Shown here piece by piece: positions 1 through 11,319 of a stretch of 64,000 nucleotides of DNA. The stretch's first letter is position 1; each line of letters starts with the position of its first letter. Below the pieces are notes generated by a model, which did no database searches, was not told the DNA's origin, and saw nothing but the letters and a program-made list of their open reading frames with translations. The DNA comes from Rattus norvegicus (taxonomy: Eukaryota; Chordata; Mammalia; Rodentia; Muridae): NCBI RefSeq assembly GCF_036323735.1, contig NC_086019.1, forward strand, positions 242,164,602-242,228,601, in the 5' to 3' direction. Both the position numbers and the translations under genes were made by a program.

Positions 1-59
1 ATTTACTTAGTCATCTACACACTTATCACAATTGAATTAAATCATTATGTAATTAGGAG

Positions 60-525
60 TTTAATTCTTCCCAGTTTATTAGTTTCCTAAGGCTGCTGTA
101 ACGAATGATTATAAGCTTAGTGGCTGAAGATAGCAGATTTATCCTCTTACGGTTTTGAAGTCTGAAATCCATCTTACTGGGCTAACAGCAAGGTGCTGAC
201 AGAGTTTGCTCCTCCCAGTTAAAGGTAACATTCACTCTCTTGCCTTTTCTATCTTCTGCAGACCACCTGCCTCCTTTGGCTTCCTACCCTTCCTTCCATC
301 ATCCCATAGAAGTTTTACTCTTCTATTTTTATATTTTCTGTCTTTTCTTCTAAGGATCTTTGTCATTACATGGGCTCTCTAAGATAAGTGAGGACTCTCC
401 TGATCCAAATAGCCATAATTTAATTACATCGGAAAAGAACCTTTTCCCATTTAAAGTAATTAATTCAGGAAATGAAGATATGAACATCTTCAGGGGGACA
501 GGTATTATTCAGTCTGTCATGGACA
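60..525 (+). repeat. Old mammalian interspersed repeat, family not named
   Basis: The stretch opens with 'ttagtttcctaaggctgctg', followed by a 'cttacggttttgaagtctga' block, a 'gtcattacatgggctctct' block and a closing 'gggggacaggtattattca'. This order matches a repeat widespread in placental mammals. A second shorter copy with the same opening lies at about 44405. It is heavily diverged, so it is old. I recognise the pattern but cannot assign a family name with certainty. Confidence 0.55.
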
Positions 526-2409
526 TGTAAACTTCAGAGGGCTTGGATTCTTTCTTCATACTGTCTCTTCAGTGTGCAGTCTGCAGTAGACACTTGAGTA
601 GTTGCAAAATGAGCTCTTACTGACAGTCAATGAGACTCTCTGCTCACATTGTCATAAACCAAGCACTTGCAGCGGACCTGGCAGGAGCCGGGAATTCAAA
701 GTTATGCTATATTTTATGTCATGAAGACCATTTTGTGAGCTAAGAAACCGAGGCCCAGAGAAAATATAGGACACTACCACAAGTTCATATAACCTCTCCC
801 ATGAAGAGAGAGAACTTAGGTGCAGTGATATCTCAGTTCAAGGCCTTTGTCTTTCATTGTTTCAGGTCAACAAACTGAAGGGTTGGCATGACAGAGCTTC
901 TATCATGGGTGCTTATCTCATGTATTCCAAGCGACGCATTATTATTTGAACCCAGAATTCATTCATGGTATTTTCAAAGGAATATTAGGTTATATATATT
1001 TTTTTTCAAAGTCAGAAAGGACAGCCTTTATTTCCGGTCCTTTCTGTTTCCAAGTTTTTAAATATGCATGAGTATAGTCCTGATTTGAGAAAGCTTTTTA
1101 CCAAAATAACTAAGAGTAGTTAATCCTCCCTGTCAAATGGTGTTCTTTAAGCAGAAGTGTCCCTGGTGTGTTGAATTTGTAAAAACTAAAACTTATCTTT
1201 GCAAAGACCTGCAAAGAATCCCTGAACAACAGATGGTAGGAGCCTCACCCTCTACCCTCGTCTTGTAGGAACAGTGACAACGTGCCATCTGCCTGCCCGA
1301 CAGCCACAACTCAGTGTGTGTTGCCTCTGGTATTGCTACTTATTTGGTCAAGAACAAATAAAAATCCCTCTCTGCCACCCACAGAAAAATGGGGTGTGCC
1401 AAAAACAGCCCTTGACAATTTTATTTTAAAAGTCTCAATTAAAAAAGAGAATGTTCCCTGACTATAAGACCACCATGTTTTTGGAGCTTAGATCCAGAAT
1501 ATCTCCAAAAAGATCAGTTTCATAATTCTAGTTTTGGTCTCATATTGTGCTATTGGTGGATGGAAGGTTCTTTAAGATGTGGGCCAGCATGGAGGCCTTC
1601 AAGTCAATTAGATGTGATCTTTAGAGGATAGTAGGACTCCAACATTTTATTCTCCTCCTTCATCAGTTCTTTGTGGTAATTTTGTCAGAGCAACAAGAAA
1701 AGTAACTAATGCTAACTGACCCAAATATGCTCCTGATGAGAATGTTAACTACAGCTCAGTTGCAAATTCCAGAAATAATGTTGGTTGGTAATATTCCGGT
1801 AAGTATACTTCTGAACATTCTTGTTTATATATAGAAGCACACCAAGCTATGAATCCAGGTAAAACCAAGAGATAAGACAAAATCATATAAGGACAGTTGT
1901 CTGAGGGTTAGAACAGAGAGGTGAGAAATTCCCATAATGGGCCTGGGGTGTGGGGTAAGGAGGGACTATATTGTACTGTATTGTAAGAGCATGCCCAGAA
2001 GTATAGAAGAAAATCAGTGTGGAGTCACGAAGGTAAGACAAAGCACTTTGGCTTTGGCTCTAATGAATACAGAACTCCTCACTCCTCAGGAATAAAGGAA
2101 AGGCAAGAGAGAAGAGAGTCCTTTGACATGCTAAATGATGATGAAGAGGAAGGAAGCTCAACTCTGGCTATAGAGTAATTTCTTTGGGGAAGATTCCATT
2201 TTCGCATATTGTTCACTTGTTTTTTGTTTCTTTTTTTGGGGGGGTTTGTTGTTGTTCGTGGTGGTGGTAGTGATGGTGTTTCTGTTTTTAAGAAAGGAGA
2301 CAAACAAGTTTAGAAGTTGAAGGAAGTGATGCATTGAAACAGGAAAGAAGTTGAAAATTGGAAAGATCTCAATCATGTACATGGAGTTCCGGTGAAATGG
2401 CTATGGGAC
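526..2409. other. Intergenic or intronic DNA, nothing recognised
   Basis: No convincing gene, RNA or recognisable repeat was seen. Short open frames on the minus strand near 2079-2382 come from a T- and G-rich low-complexity patch at 2219-2300 and are not credible genes. Confidence 0.5.
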
Positions 2410-2500
2410 AACCCATTTTCTATTGATGTGATAAAATACTTAAGACAATCAACTCATAAAAACAAATTATTGTTTTGGTCCATAAAGTAGCCTGTCTTTC
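2410..2500 (+). repeat. Fragment of a rodent repeat (attgatgtgataaaa type)
   Basis: The piece 'ttctattgatgtgataaaat' resembles the opening of the rodent repeat also seen at about 18495, 40840 and 54235. Only the first 80 or so bases are recognisable here, so this is a low-confidence relic. Confidence 0.3.
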
Positions 2501-3049
2501 TTCTACCTTGTATTTTCTTTTTTCTTTCACGATTCTCTACCCTTTTTCTTCTACTCTTTAAAACCCTTACCACTAGATAGGAGAGAAAAAAATGATAGAG
2601 GTAAAGGGGGTGACATTATTATTAGACTACTTCCTGCTGATTGGGGCATGGAGTTCCTTGGGACAAGGTTGATCTTCTCTGTCAGGATATCTAATTTCTT
2701 TTTGTTGTTTCTTCTTTGCACATGACTACTTAACAAAACCACAACCAACAGCAACCAACCGACAACCCAGACAACTTCTTGGGGCCCTAGCATTTATATA
2801 CCCTCTGAAAAGTTTCCAGAATTTCAAATGTCACACAATCACAGAACTATCTGCAACTGGCAAAACCATGCCTCTGCTAGAGCATGAGGCAAATCATAGT
2901 CAGTTGCTGCAGACAATTTGAAGAAATTCTACTGTAATAGCTTGACTACAATCTAGAATTGGAGGGCTCACCTGTGATCCAGATCTTGAGGCAGGAAGAC
3001 ACAAGTTTCTGACCCGGATCTTGACATGGAGATCTTGAGGCATAGTGGC
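2501..3049. other. No recognised feature
   Basis: No gene or clear repeat was seen. Short minus-strand open frames at 2551-2793 and 2900-3091 lack any recognisable domain and have non-protein-like composition. Confidence 0.45.
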
Positions 3050-3300
3050 CTTGAAAAACTTAGGCATGGTAGGACATGGTTTTAATCCCAAAAGACAAAG
3101 TCAAACAGATCTCCGAGTGCAAGACCAGCCTGGGACAGAGCAGGTTCTTAGTAAAGAAAAGCTTAAATGCTGGTATGGGATATGGTCAAACACACCTTTA
3201 ATCCCAACATTACAGGAGATAAAGCCACCTAGATCTCTGAGTTCAAGGTCAATCTATAGAAAAAGTTCCAGGAAAGCCAAGTTTAGGCAGTGAGGGAGTT
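3050..3300 (+). repeat. Two degenerate B1-like SINE pieces
   Basis: Two adjacent pieces carry B1 landmarks in plus orientation. The first has 'ttttaatccca' followed by 'agaccagcctggga'. The second has 'cctttaatcccaacatta' followed by 'tctgagttcaaggtcaat'. B1 is a 7SL RNA-derived SINE copied by L1 machinery. Both copies are strongly diverged. Confidence 0.6.
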
Positions 3301-4309
3301 GGAAATCAGAAAGCGAATAATAGAATAAGGGGGGCATGTTCAAGCCCCAGCTAACAGTAGAGCACAGCAGCTTCAGCCATGTGGCAGTGACTTTAAAGTG
3401 AAAAATAGAAGGGCCTACTGGAACAATTGATGTTGGTATGGAGCAAAGAAATTAGCTGTGATTAAGAAGAGACCAGCATCACCGAGGTAAAATCTTCTGG
3501 GAAGTGTTTTCTGAAAGCACAAAGAAACTGTGTTCCAGAGATAGCAAAGGTTGTACCTTGTGCTGCAGCTATACTTGGTAATGTGTAGGAGTCACCCAGG
3601 TGGTACTGGTTTTGAAAGCATGAAGGAGTCATGAAGAGCTGCTGAGTCTTGATACTGTGAGAGGCCATGGAAGGATGTTAGGAAAGGTGCAGCCTTAGTT
3701 GCAGTTGATGGTCCATACTGAAGATGCCATGCAAAGAAGTTGAGGCTTGACATCATGAAGAGAGCCTATGATAAGCTATTGGTGAAGCCCAGTTGCAGCA
3801 GAAGGCCCTAGTGTATTGGAGATGCCAGTACCATGGGATATTCACTAAGAACAGCAACAGCAGTGAAATAGGTCAACCTAAGCTTAGAGTGCTTCGGGGA
3901 ACAGAGCTGGAGAAGTGATGCCAGCCCTTTGGAAGAGCCCAGAAGATTGTGTGTGGATCCCAGACATTGAAACAAGAAGCTGTAACATTGAAATTGCCTT
4001 GTAGACCCCAAGATGTTCTTGTTGCCAGAGTTGTGGGCTATCTGAGGAAAGCTGCGAAGAGGGAGTAGAACCAACCCAGAAGAGAGAAGTTTGTTGCAGT
4101 CAACAAAGATGAAAAGGGAGTTGGAAATCTGAAGACCACTCTGAAGACATGAAGATGCAGTTTGCTTTGGAGTTTGCTTTGGGAATTACAGTTAATTGAA
4201 TGGATGAATCTCAGAAGAGACTTTGAACTTTGGACTTTTGACATTGTTGATACTGCTATAGACTGTGTGAACTTTGGAAGTTAGACTAAATGTACTTTTA
4301 AATTATGCT
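3301..4309. repeat. Probable unclassified rodent repeat body
   Basis: This kilobase of purine-rich sequence leads without a visible break into the recognised repeat at 4310-4665. Its 'gaactttggacttttgacat' wording resembles the internal part of a dispersed rodent repeat. Short open frames on the minus strand do not look like proteins. The family and exact limits are uncertain. Confidence 0.35.
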
Positions 4310-4665
4310 ACAGCTAGATATGGCTCCCATAAACTCATGTGTTTGAACAAGCCTATGGAGGCCAGGGAGTGGCACTCTTTTGAGGTGTGGCCTTGTTGAA
4401 GTAGGTGTGGCCTTGTGGGTAAGGCTTAATACCCTTGTCCTAGCTGCCTGGGAGACAGTATTCTGCTAACAGACTTCAGATGGAGATGTAGAACTCTCGA
4501 CTCCTCCTGTACAATGCCTGCCTGGATGTTGCCGTGTTTTCACATTGATGATAATGGACTGAAGCTCTGAACCTGTAAGCCAGCCCCAACTAAATGTTGT
4601 TCTTTATAAACTTGACTTGGTCATGCTGTCTGTTCACAGCAGTAAAACCTTAACTAAGACATCCA
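4310..4665 (-). repeat. High-copy rodent interspersed repeat
   Basis: Landmarks are 'ggtgtggccttgttgaagta', 'gatgtagaactctcgactcc', 'ctgtaagccagccccaac' and the terminal 'aaccttaactaagaca'. I recognise this combination as a common rodent dispersed repeat, but I do not assign a formal name. Its terminal part, read on the minus strand, resembles the start of the repeats at 40840 and 54235. Confidence 0.6.
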
Positions 4666-5540
4666 CACATAGAATTGAAATGAAATCCTTTTCTTATAAT
4701 ATTTCTGAATTTTTCTAAAGAAACCCAAATTCTCACAGTGCTGTCGCATTAGATATTTCAGTGCAGTCTCTTGACCCTATTGCATTGGGTCTTAAGCAAG
4801 GCTGAGCATTGTAGATGGGAGCGCTTGTCACAGGAAAGCTACTTACCTCACAGGAAGCAAAAAGAGTTCATTTTCATAACAAAGCCTCATTTCATTAAGC
4901 ATTCAATTCAAATCCAATGAATGGATTACTCAGTCAGAGAGGTCAGAACTATTATGATGCAGTAACTTTCGAAAGGCTCCATCTTAAAACAACGTTGCAC
5001 AAGTGCTAAGACTTCAACCTATGCATTTTGGGGGCACTTAAAAATGCAGATCATAACAGGTTAGAAAGATCAAAGTCGGCACCTGTGTGAGGCTGGCTAT
5101 GTAGAGGTGGGTCACTTTTGGTAGACTTCTAAGGATAACATGGGGAAAATAGTTCTGGCACACAGGAGTTTATTGCATGGATTTAACAGAGGTTTTGTTT
5201 GTTAGTTTGCTTTCTAAGAGAAATAAGAGATGTAAGCATGTTAGCAGCTTAAGGAAAATAAAGGAAAGAAAACTGGAGGAGTAATAAAGAACACACCAGA
5301 GTTATAGGAAAGTACAGCATGTCAGTTTGAAGATGGCCGTCATGCATTTATTAGTGAAACCAATGGTACCTATCATGTACCATCATTGTGTGGCATTTTT
5401 CTTGTAAGGATTAGCTTTGGGAATGTGAGTTTGAAGATAATAGCTCAATTTATTGAGGGCGAGATATTTTGTCAGGAAAGAATAACACAATGAGTAAAAG
5501 ACTTTAGGGTATTAGTAAGAGTTTTATTAAAATGATTTAT
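4666..5540. other. No recognised feature
   Basis: I see no gene, RNA or distinct repeat in this stretch. Confidence 0.45.
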
Positions 5541-5745
5541 AGATGGCTCAGGGCTCAGCAACCAGTTCAGTGGGTAAAGTGTTTCTCTAACATGCATGAT
5601 GGGCACAGCGATATACAACTCTGTTCCAGAACTTGGCAAGTGGAATAAGCGGACCAGAAATCCACTGTTGGCTACACAGCAAGTTCAAGGCCAGTCTGGG
5701 GTACATGGAAACTTGTTTAAAAAACAACAGTAAAGGGTAGATAAC
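5541..5745 (+). repeat. Old composite SINE (tRNA-like head, B1-like tail)
   Basis: The left part has a degenerate tRNA-type A box, 'gttcagtgggtaaagtg'. The right part ends with the B1-like 'agttcaaggccagtctgggg' followed by an A-rich tail. A tRNA-related head joined to a B1-like tail is the layout of B4-type rodent SINEs. The copy is highly diverged. Confidence 0.45.
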
Positions 5746-6919
5746 TGACTGAAAGTTGAATGAAAAGGAAAACAAATTATAGTGGCAAATTGGGAGAAAT
5801 AAGAGGTGTCCATAGGCTGAAGGTTACAGAATTCAAAGAACAATTGAAGTGGGGGTTGTCAATAAAGTAAAAGTGTACAAACAATTAATGATTGGATATA
5901 AAATAACTTCTATGGTAACAAAGTTGCACAGTCTCAAGACTGAATATCTGAGGTTTGAAAAAGGGCCTTGGAAATGAGATAAAAGAGACAGAGGTTTGCA
6001 TAGATGATTATTAGGGTGAGTAGTACAGTCGATCAATTCTCTGAAGGTCTTGCTTTTGGAAAGAGGAGCCTGACCCAGATTCGTGTTGTTATAGATCACT
6101 GGACATTATGGGGATTCAGTTATTATGAGGGAAATGTCCAAATGCTATACTTCGTAAAGTTTGCTTGACACCGAGATAGAACCATTTTGCTCATGTTGTG
6201 GAATTGTGATTTGAAAGGGAAAACTATATTGTTGCTCATCTGAGGGAGGCGGTGTGGTATCAGAAACAATTGAGTTCGAATAGAGTCGGGACTGGGCTTG
6301 AATAATGATGGCATTTGGTAATTTAGCTTACCCTTTTAAGCCTGAGTTTTCAATAGACTAAAATGTGATTTCTAGTTCCCACTTTATGGAGTTGCTGTCA
6401 GGATGAGGCCAGATAAAGGACTATCCCTGGCAGACAGTCTGTCACTCTGTAATTTCTTTCCCCATGAAGAGCAGTATCCAGTGAAATACCAGGTTGGGGG
6501 TAAAGGGCTTGAGTGTTGCCCTACTGGGTTTAGGTAGAAAAATAGTTTTCTGAATTATAATTTTGTGCACAATCACAAGCAAATGAAGAGCTTACTAAAA
6601 AGGCATGATGCTTTATCCCCTAAATTCCTTTAGAATATGAAAATCTAATTCCATTCTCTGATTACAGTTTAGTCTGTGAAAGTAATTATAGCTAATTGTG
6701 ATCTTATTATGAATAACTTTATAGAGACAGCTGCAGCTAAACAATGTTATTGATCACCTGAGGGTTACAACATGCCGAGAGATGAGAAAAGTAGGCCAGA
6801 GTCCTTTATTGAATATGGATTAGTGAATGAAGGCCAGAATTGTCACAACCTGATTCAGAAGATGTATGTTACTTCTAGTTCAAATGAGGCTACAAGGGGA
6901 CAGACAAACTAGTGACAAC
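5746..6919. other. No recognised feature
   Basis: Short minus-strand open frames at 5833-6099 and 6123-6314 have no recognisable motif. Nothing else is evident. Confidence 0.45.
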
Positions 6920-7275
6920 CCTAATGTACTAAGAGGCACAAGCACAAGATATTGGCTCTCTTAGCCCAAAATTCCACCATATACAGGGGAGGAGCTTATG
7001 AATTGGACCCCTAGCTGAGGCACAATTGGTGACTGATGGCTGTGGGGGAGGGAGAGGGTCTGTTTTCATCCATGTTGAGGCCCTGGTAGATTGCCCACTT
7101 CCAGTGGATGGTCCCATTCTCACCAATTGGACTCATTTGGCTTTAAAAGTAGTGTGCGAAGTTGGGAGGGGAAAGTGATGGTCGCATATGGGAGGAATTA
7201 GATGAGGGAGGTGGCTTTGATCAAAATTAAATTATAGTATATGCATGTACAGATTTCTCAGTGAACTAAAAATAT
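6920..7275 (+). mobile_element. Old L1 3' UTR relic
   Basis: The stretch includes 'gatggctgtgggggaggga', 'gttgaggccctggtagatt' and a terminal purine-rich part ending in 'tttgatcaaaattaaattat'. This matches the 3' UTR layout of old rodent L1 (Lx-like) in plus orientation. No ORF remains. Confidence 0.5.
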
Positions 7276-8224
7276 TAGTTGTAGTAGTTAGGAAAGCTTG
7301 TGTGCTTTATTGACTATTTATTCTGCAGCCAAGATCTTTCCAAGCCACGGTTAAGTCTTGCAGTCACTGATACTCAATCTCTACAAGAGGAAGCTGAGAC
7401 TGAGAGGGATGACGGTATGTGTCTAGAGCTAACTGCAGAGGAAGCGTGCCTTTAAAGTCTAGATCTGTGTCTTTTGTCATTCCATCTCCAGGAAGAGCTC
7501 CTGAAACCATAGATTTTGAACTGTTCTAAAAGGAACATGACCAATACAAATCCTTAGAAGCCTGCATTAGTTAAGATTTTACAGGGAAACAGCCTATAAG
7601 ACATACATTTATAGAAAGACATATTCTAAGTTATTAAATATTCACTTAAATAATAAATATTTAAACAAACAAACAAACAAATAAATAAACAAATAAAGGG
7701 CCCATTTAAAGGGCTCTCCAAGAAGGCACTAATGTAATTTCCTATTTAGCAGGTAGTAGAGCCATCTTAATGGCTGACCGGAAGTTATATGGAATAGGTG
7801 GTGTTATGATGCTTCAAGAGTAAACAGTCTATAGCTCACAGCAAGCAACACTCTACTATAAAATTACAGCCTTTTAGAGTTACTTTGAAAGGATAGTACT
7901 TGAGGAATGGGAAGAGTTTCTTTAGTGTATCTTTTGCAATAATAATACTATTAATAAAATTGAAAATGCCTATTTCAAACTGTCTGAAAACTCAAATGCG
8001 TATTATATTTAGGTAGTTCTGTTCCTCTTTCCATAGATATTTGCAGGAAAATCACTGAAAGGAGTATTGTCAACTTTCAGTTTTTTAAGTATTGTAGCTT
8101 TCAAAACAGCTTTAGTGGTATAACTTTTATGTAACAATAATGTTTAGCTAACATAGTACACAAGAACAGTGATAATAAGAATGTTTATTGCTGGGTTCTT
8201 CTGTTCTGAGTGCACTTTGCTGCT
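7276..8224. other. No gene; short A-rich microsatellite
   Basis: The only distinct structure is a short (AAAC)n/(AAAT)n run at about 7661-7697. The rest is AT-rich DNA with no recognised feature. Confidence 0.5.
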
Positions 8225-8720
8225 TTGCTTGTCTGTTTGAGGCACATTTTTTCCTTTGCAGCCCAGTTTGATTTGGAACTCAAAATCCTCCTGTCTCAGC
8301 CTTTCAAATGCTGGAATTTCCACGGCATGCCTCCACATCCACATCCAGGTCTCCTGTGTTTGAGCACTAGGAAGAAGGTCTCGTCCTCCTTTCTTCCTTC
8401 TTCTTTTGAGACAGTGTCACACTGCATCTCAGGTTTGCTTGTAAATCTCTGTGTAGTCCAGGCTAGCCTCTCAAACAGAATGGCAATTCTTCCTCAGCTA
8501 GGTGCTCATAAATTCAGTGTGCGCAACTACACTTGGTCTTCTGTGTTATTGAAACATTAAGAATATCTCCTCCCACTGCCATTCTTTCTTCTGAGATAGT
8601 GTTTCACAATGGAGGTGAGGCTGGCCTGAACTCATCAGGTAGCCCAGGATAGCTTCTCAAGTTAGTAGAAATCCTAACCTCTACTTCTAAGTACTAGATT
8701 GTAGTTGTTGAGCCATTCTC
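8225..8720 (-). repeat. Three degenerate antisense B1-like SINEs in a row
   Basis: Three successive blocks read as the complement of B1: about 8225-8350, 8400-8545 and 8585-8720. Each has a 'gaggcac' or 'gagacag'-type start, a 'tggaactca', 'ccaggctagcct' or 'ctggcctgaactca' centre and a 'gctggaatttccacggcatg'-type end. The 116-residue plus-strand open frame at 8210-8560 runs through the first two copies and is an artefact of them. Confidence 0.6.
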
Positions 8721-10446
8721 GACATTTCTCTGGGTTCTAGGGTCTGAACTCCAGCTATCTTGCTTGCACAGTAAATGCCTTAATGTGGAGTTGTTTCCCA
8801 CACCCCACTTCTTGCATGACAAACCATTTTAGCCATCCATAAGGAGGAAGTGGACCAGCAACTAAGGACTGGGAAGATCTGGAGGAATCTTACACTCATG
8901 TGGAACTTACTAGGACTCATCATGTGAAATAAAGCATAGTAAACTAGCTATAATTTGATGGGCATTCCCAAGCTGTAGAATCTGAGGCTTCAGGCACACT
9001 AACTGTTTTACCATCTTCCTTATATCCAATTAAAATGTGAGCTTTCTGAAGGCAGGGCCTGATTTTCCTCGTCATGGATGGATTTCTAGTCCCTGAAAGC
9101 ACATAGAGAGTGCCCAGGGCATCTTCAAAACCAATCAATGACCCAGCAGCATAGTCTGATAGTTCTTTACTTTTGATCTGCTAATACCGTCTCAGCAGAT
9201 GAAACCGTGTGGTTTTAGGCATGATCTTAAAAGAGAGAATATGGTTTTTGGATTTGGATAAGTCTGAATTCCATCCCACACTGGCTATTTATTCACAATG
9301 TGAACAAAATCACTTCACTTTGAAGTTATGATTTTCTATTCTGATTCTGAAACGATTGCAAAAAGCCACAGATAACCTATTCTAGCTGTGAACAGAAAGG
9401 TCAAATAGAGTTCAAAATAAGCAATCCAAGGAGAGATTTCAATAAAATAGTGACACGCTGTCACCACAAGACCCAAAGACAAAGGGAGGAATAATCCCCA
9501 CCACCTCACTTGCATCAGTACCTGTGTGGGTACAGATAGATGGCAGACATTGAAACAGGGTACTACAGAACATTGCATTACCTTGTGGACTGAGCCCCTA
9601 GCTCCATCCCCAGAAACACAAATAGAAATGATCAAACACTCCAAAATGATGTGCAAAATAGCTGCTGAGCCCAGGAGTATTGCCCGGTCTGGAAACGGAT
9701 GTACGAATTGGACGACATTTCAGCATTAACTTTGCATATCGCTTTTTCTCCTATATTGTTTTCTACTTCTGCCTTAACAGAATACCCTGCACTGCGCTTT
9801 TGGAAACAGCACTTACTTATTATTTCACACTTTTGGACCTTAAGAGCCAACACATTCTCTCTAGGCTCAAGGCATTCGTAGGGTATGTTCCTCTTTTGGA
9901 GGTTCTGGAGAACCAACTCCCTCATTTTTTCACATCCTACATTCAGGACCCTCTTCCTTCCCAAGGCCATATTAGGAGTCTCAGTTTTTCTAATACCACA
10001 CCATCACTCCATTGGTACTTCCTCTTCTGCTGCCCAGTCTCCTTTGACTACTCCCTGGACTCTTACGTCTCCTGGTGTTTGTAATAGTCCTACGTGGACA
10101 ATCTTCGATAATCTCTTCGTGATCCCAAATGTGATCATCAAGTTGTAAAAATGTGATAAGTATTTCTGCATTTGTTTAAGCACCAACACATATACAAAGA
10201 CAACCTACAGCATCCGTTTTCATTGTGAGGACCACTCTGCATTGAACAACCAATATGGAGGCTCATCCTTGGGAGGAGTTCATCCTCCTTATCCCAGCAG
10301 TCAGTGTTTGCCTGTAGTTCTTTGTCCAGAGGTGGGACCCTGCAGAAATTTCCCTTCCCATGTTAACCTATCCACTGGTATTACCATTATTCCACTCTCA
10401 CTTATGCAGCCCTTTCTAAGAGAGCCTGTTTTTCAGTAGATTTCTT
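8721..10446. other. No gene recognised
   Basis: Open frames of up to 134 codons occur on both strands around 9526-10148, but they overlap one another and none shows a domain. A degenerate ID-like SINE remnant may lie at about 9570-9605 ('ctgagcccctagctcca' on the plus strand). The rest looks unique. Confidence 0.4.
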
Positions 10447-10461
10447 TGTATTCTGGTTCTT
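10447..10461. repeat. Left TSD of L1 copy A
   Basis: The 15-mer 'tgtattctggttctt' abuts the outer poly(T) tract and recurs exactly at 17093-17107, at the far end of the L1. A long exact match directly beside a poly(A) tail is the hallmark of target-primed insertion. Confidence 0.75.
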
Positions 10462-10471
10462 TTTTTTTTTT

Positions 10472-10600
10472 CATGATGAAATACAGTTTATTATCCTTTA
10501 TTCTCTTCTAAGCACGAGGCTTGCAGACAATAAATAAAAGTCAAGGAATCCACCACTTAGCAGAGTGGGAATAAAATCAAACAGATGTTAAGTGGGATTA
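10472..10600 (-). other. 3'-transduced flank of L1 copy A
   Basis: This 129-bp segment lies between the L1's own poly(A) tract (10601-10610) and a second one (10460-10471). Read on the minus strand it has AATAAA at 10492-10487, about 15 nt before the outer tail, plus another AATAAA at 10502-10497. This is the expected structure when an L1 transcript reads past its own weak polyadenylation signal and uses one in the source flank. A separate retrocopied 3' UTR fragment is the alternative, but the outer TSD favours transduction. Confidence 0.65.
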
Positions 10601-10610
10601 TTTTTTTTTT

Positions 10611-11319
10611 ATTAACTTGAGTATTTCTTATATACATTTCAAGTGTTATTCCCTTTCCCGGTTTCCGGGCAAACATCCCCCTCCCCCCTCCCCTTCCTTA
10701 TGGGTGTTCTCCTCCCAACCCTCCCCCCATTGCCGCCCTCCCCCCATAGTCTAGTTCACTGGGGGTTCAGTCTTAGCAGGACCCAGGGCTTCCCCTTCCA
10801 CTGGTGCTCTTACTAGGATATTCATTGCTACCTATGGGGTCAGAGTCCAGGGTCAGTCCATGTATAGTATTTAGGTAGTGGCTTAGTCCCTGGAAGCTCT
10901 GGTTGCTTGGCATTGTTGTACTTTTGGGGTCTCGAGCCCCTTCAAGCTCTTCCAGTTCTTTCTCTGATTCCTTCAACGGGGGACCTATTCTCAGTTCAGT
11001 GGTTTGCTGCTGGCATTCGCCTCTGTATTTGCTGTATTCTGGCTGTGTCTCTCAGGAGCGATCTACATCCGGCTCCTGTCGATCTGCACTTCTTTGCTTC
11101 ATCCATCTTGTCTAATTGGGTGGCTGTATATGTATGGGCCACATGTGGGGCAGGCTCTGAATGGGTGTTCCTTCAGTCTCTGTTTTAATCTTTGCCTCTC
11201 CCTTCCCTGCCAAGGGTATTCTTTTTCCTCATTTAAAGAACGAGTGAAGCATTCACATTTTGATCATCCATCTTGAGTTTCGTTTGTTCTAGGGATCTAG
11301 GGTAATTCAAGCATTTGGG
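10611..11319 (-). other. 3' UTR of L1 copy A
   Basis: This stretch follows the ORF2 stop. It contains the pyrimidine-rich run at about 10675-10745 (polypurine on the L1 sense strand) that is typical of rodent L1 3' UTRs. Open frames here recur at the matching positions of copies B and E, but they are short and are not known L1 genes. Confidence 0.85.

Noticed and set aside
8210..8560. 116-codon plus-strand open frame
   Set aside because: It is read through two antisense B1-like SINEs and has no protein-domain support.
9632..10084. 112-codon minus-strand and 134-codon plus-strand frames overlapping each other
   Set aside because: Mutually overlapping, with no recognisable domain and no conserved motif visible. 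Treated as chance.
10591..10610. Inner poly(T) at 10601 as the true end of L1 copy A
   Set aside because: No match to the sequence left of the inner tail was found on the right side, whereas the outer tail has an exact 15-bp TSD partner at 17093.
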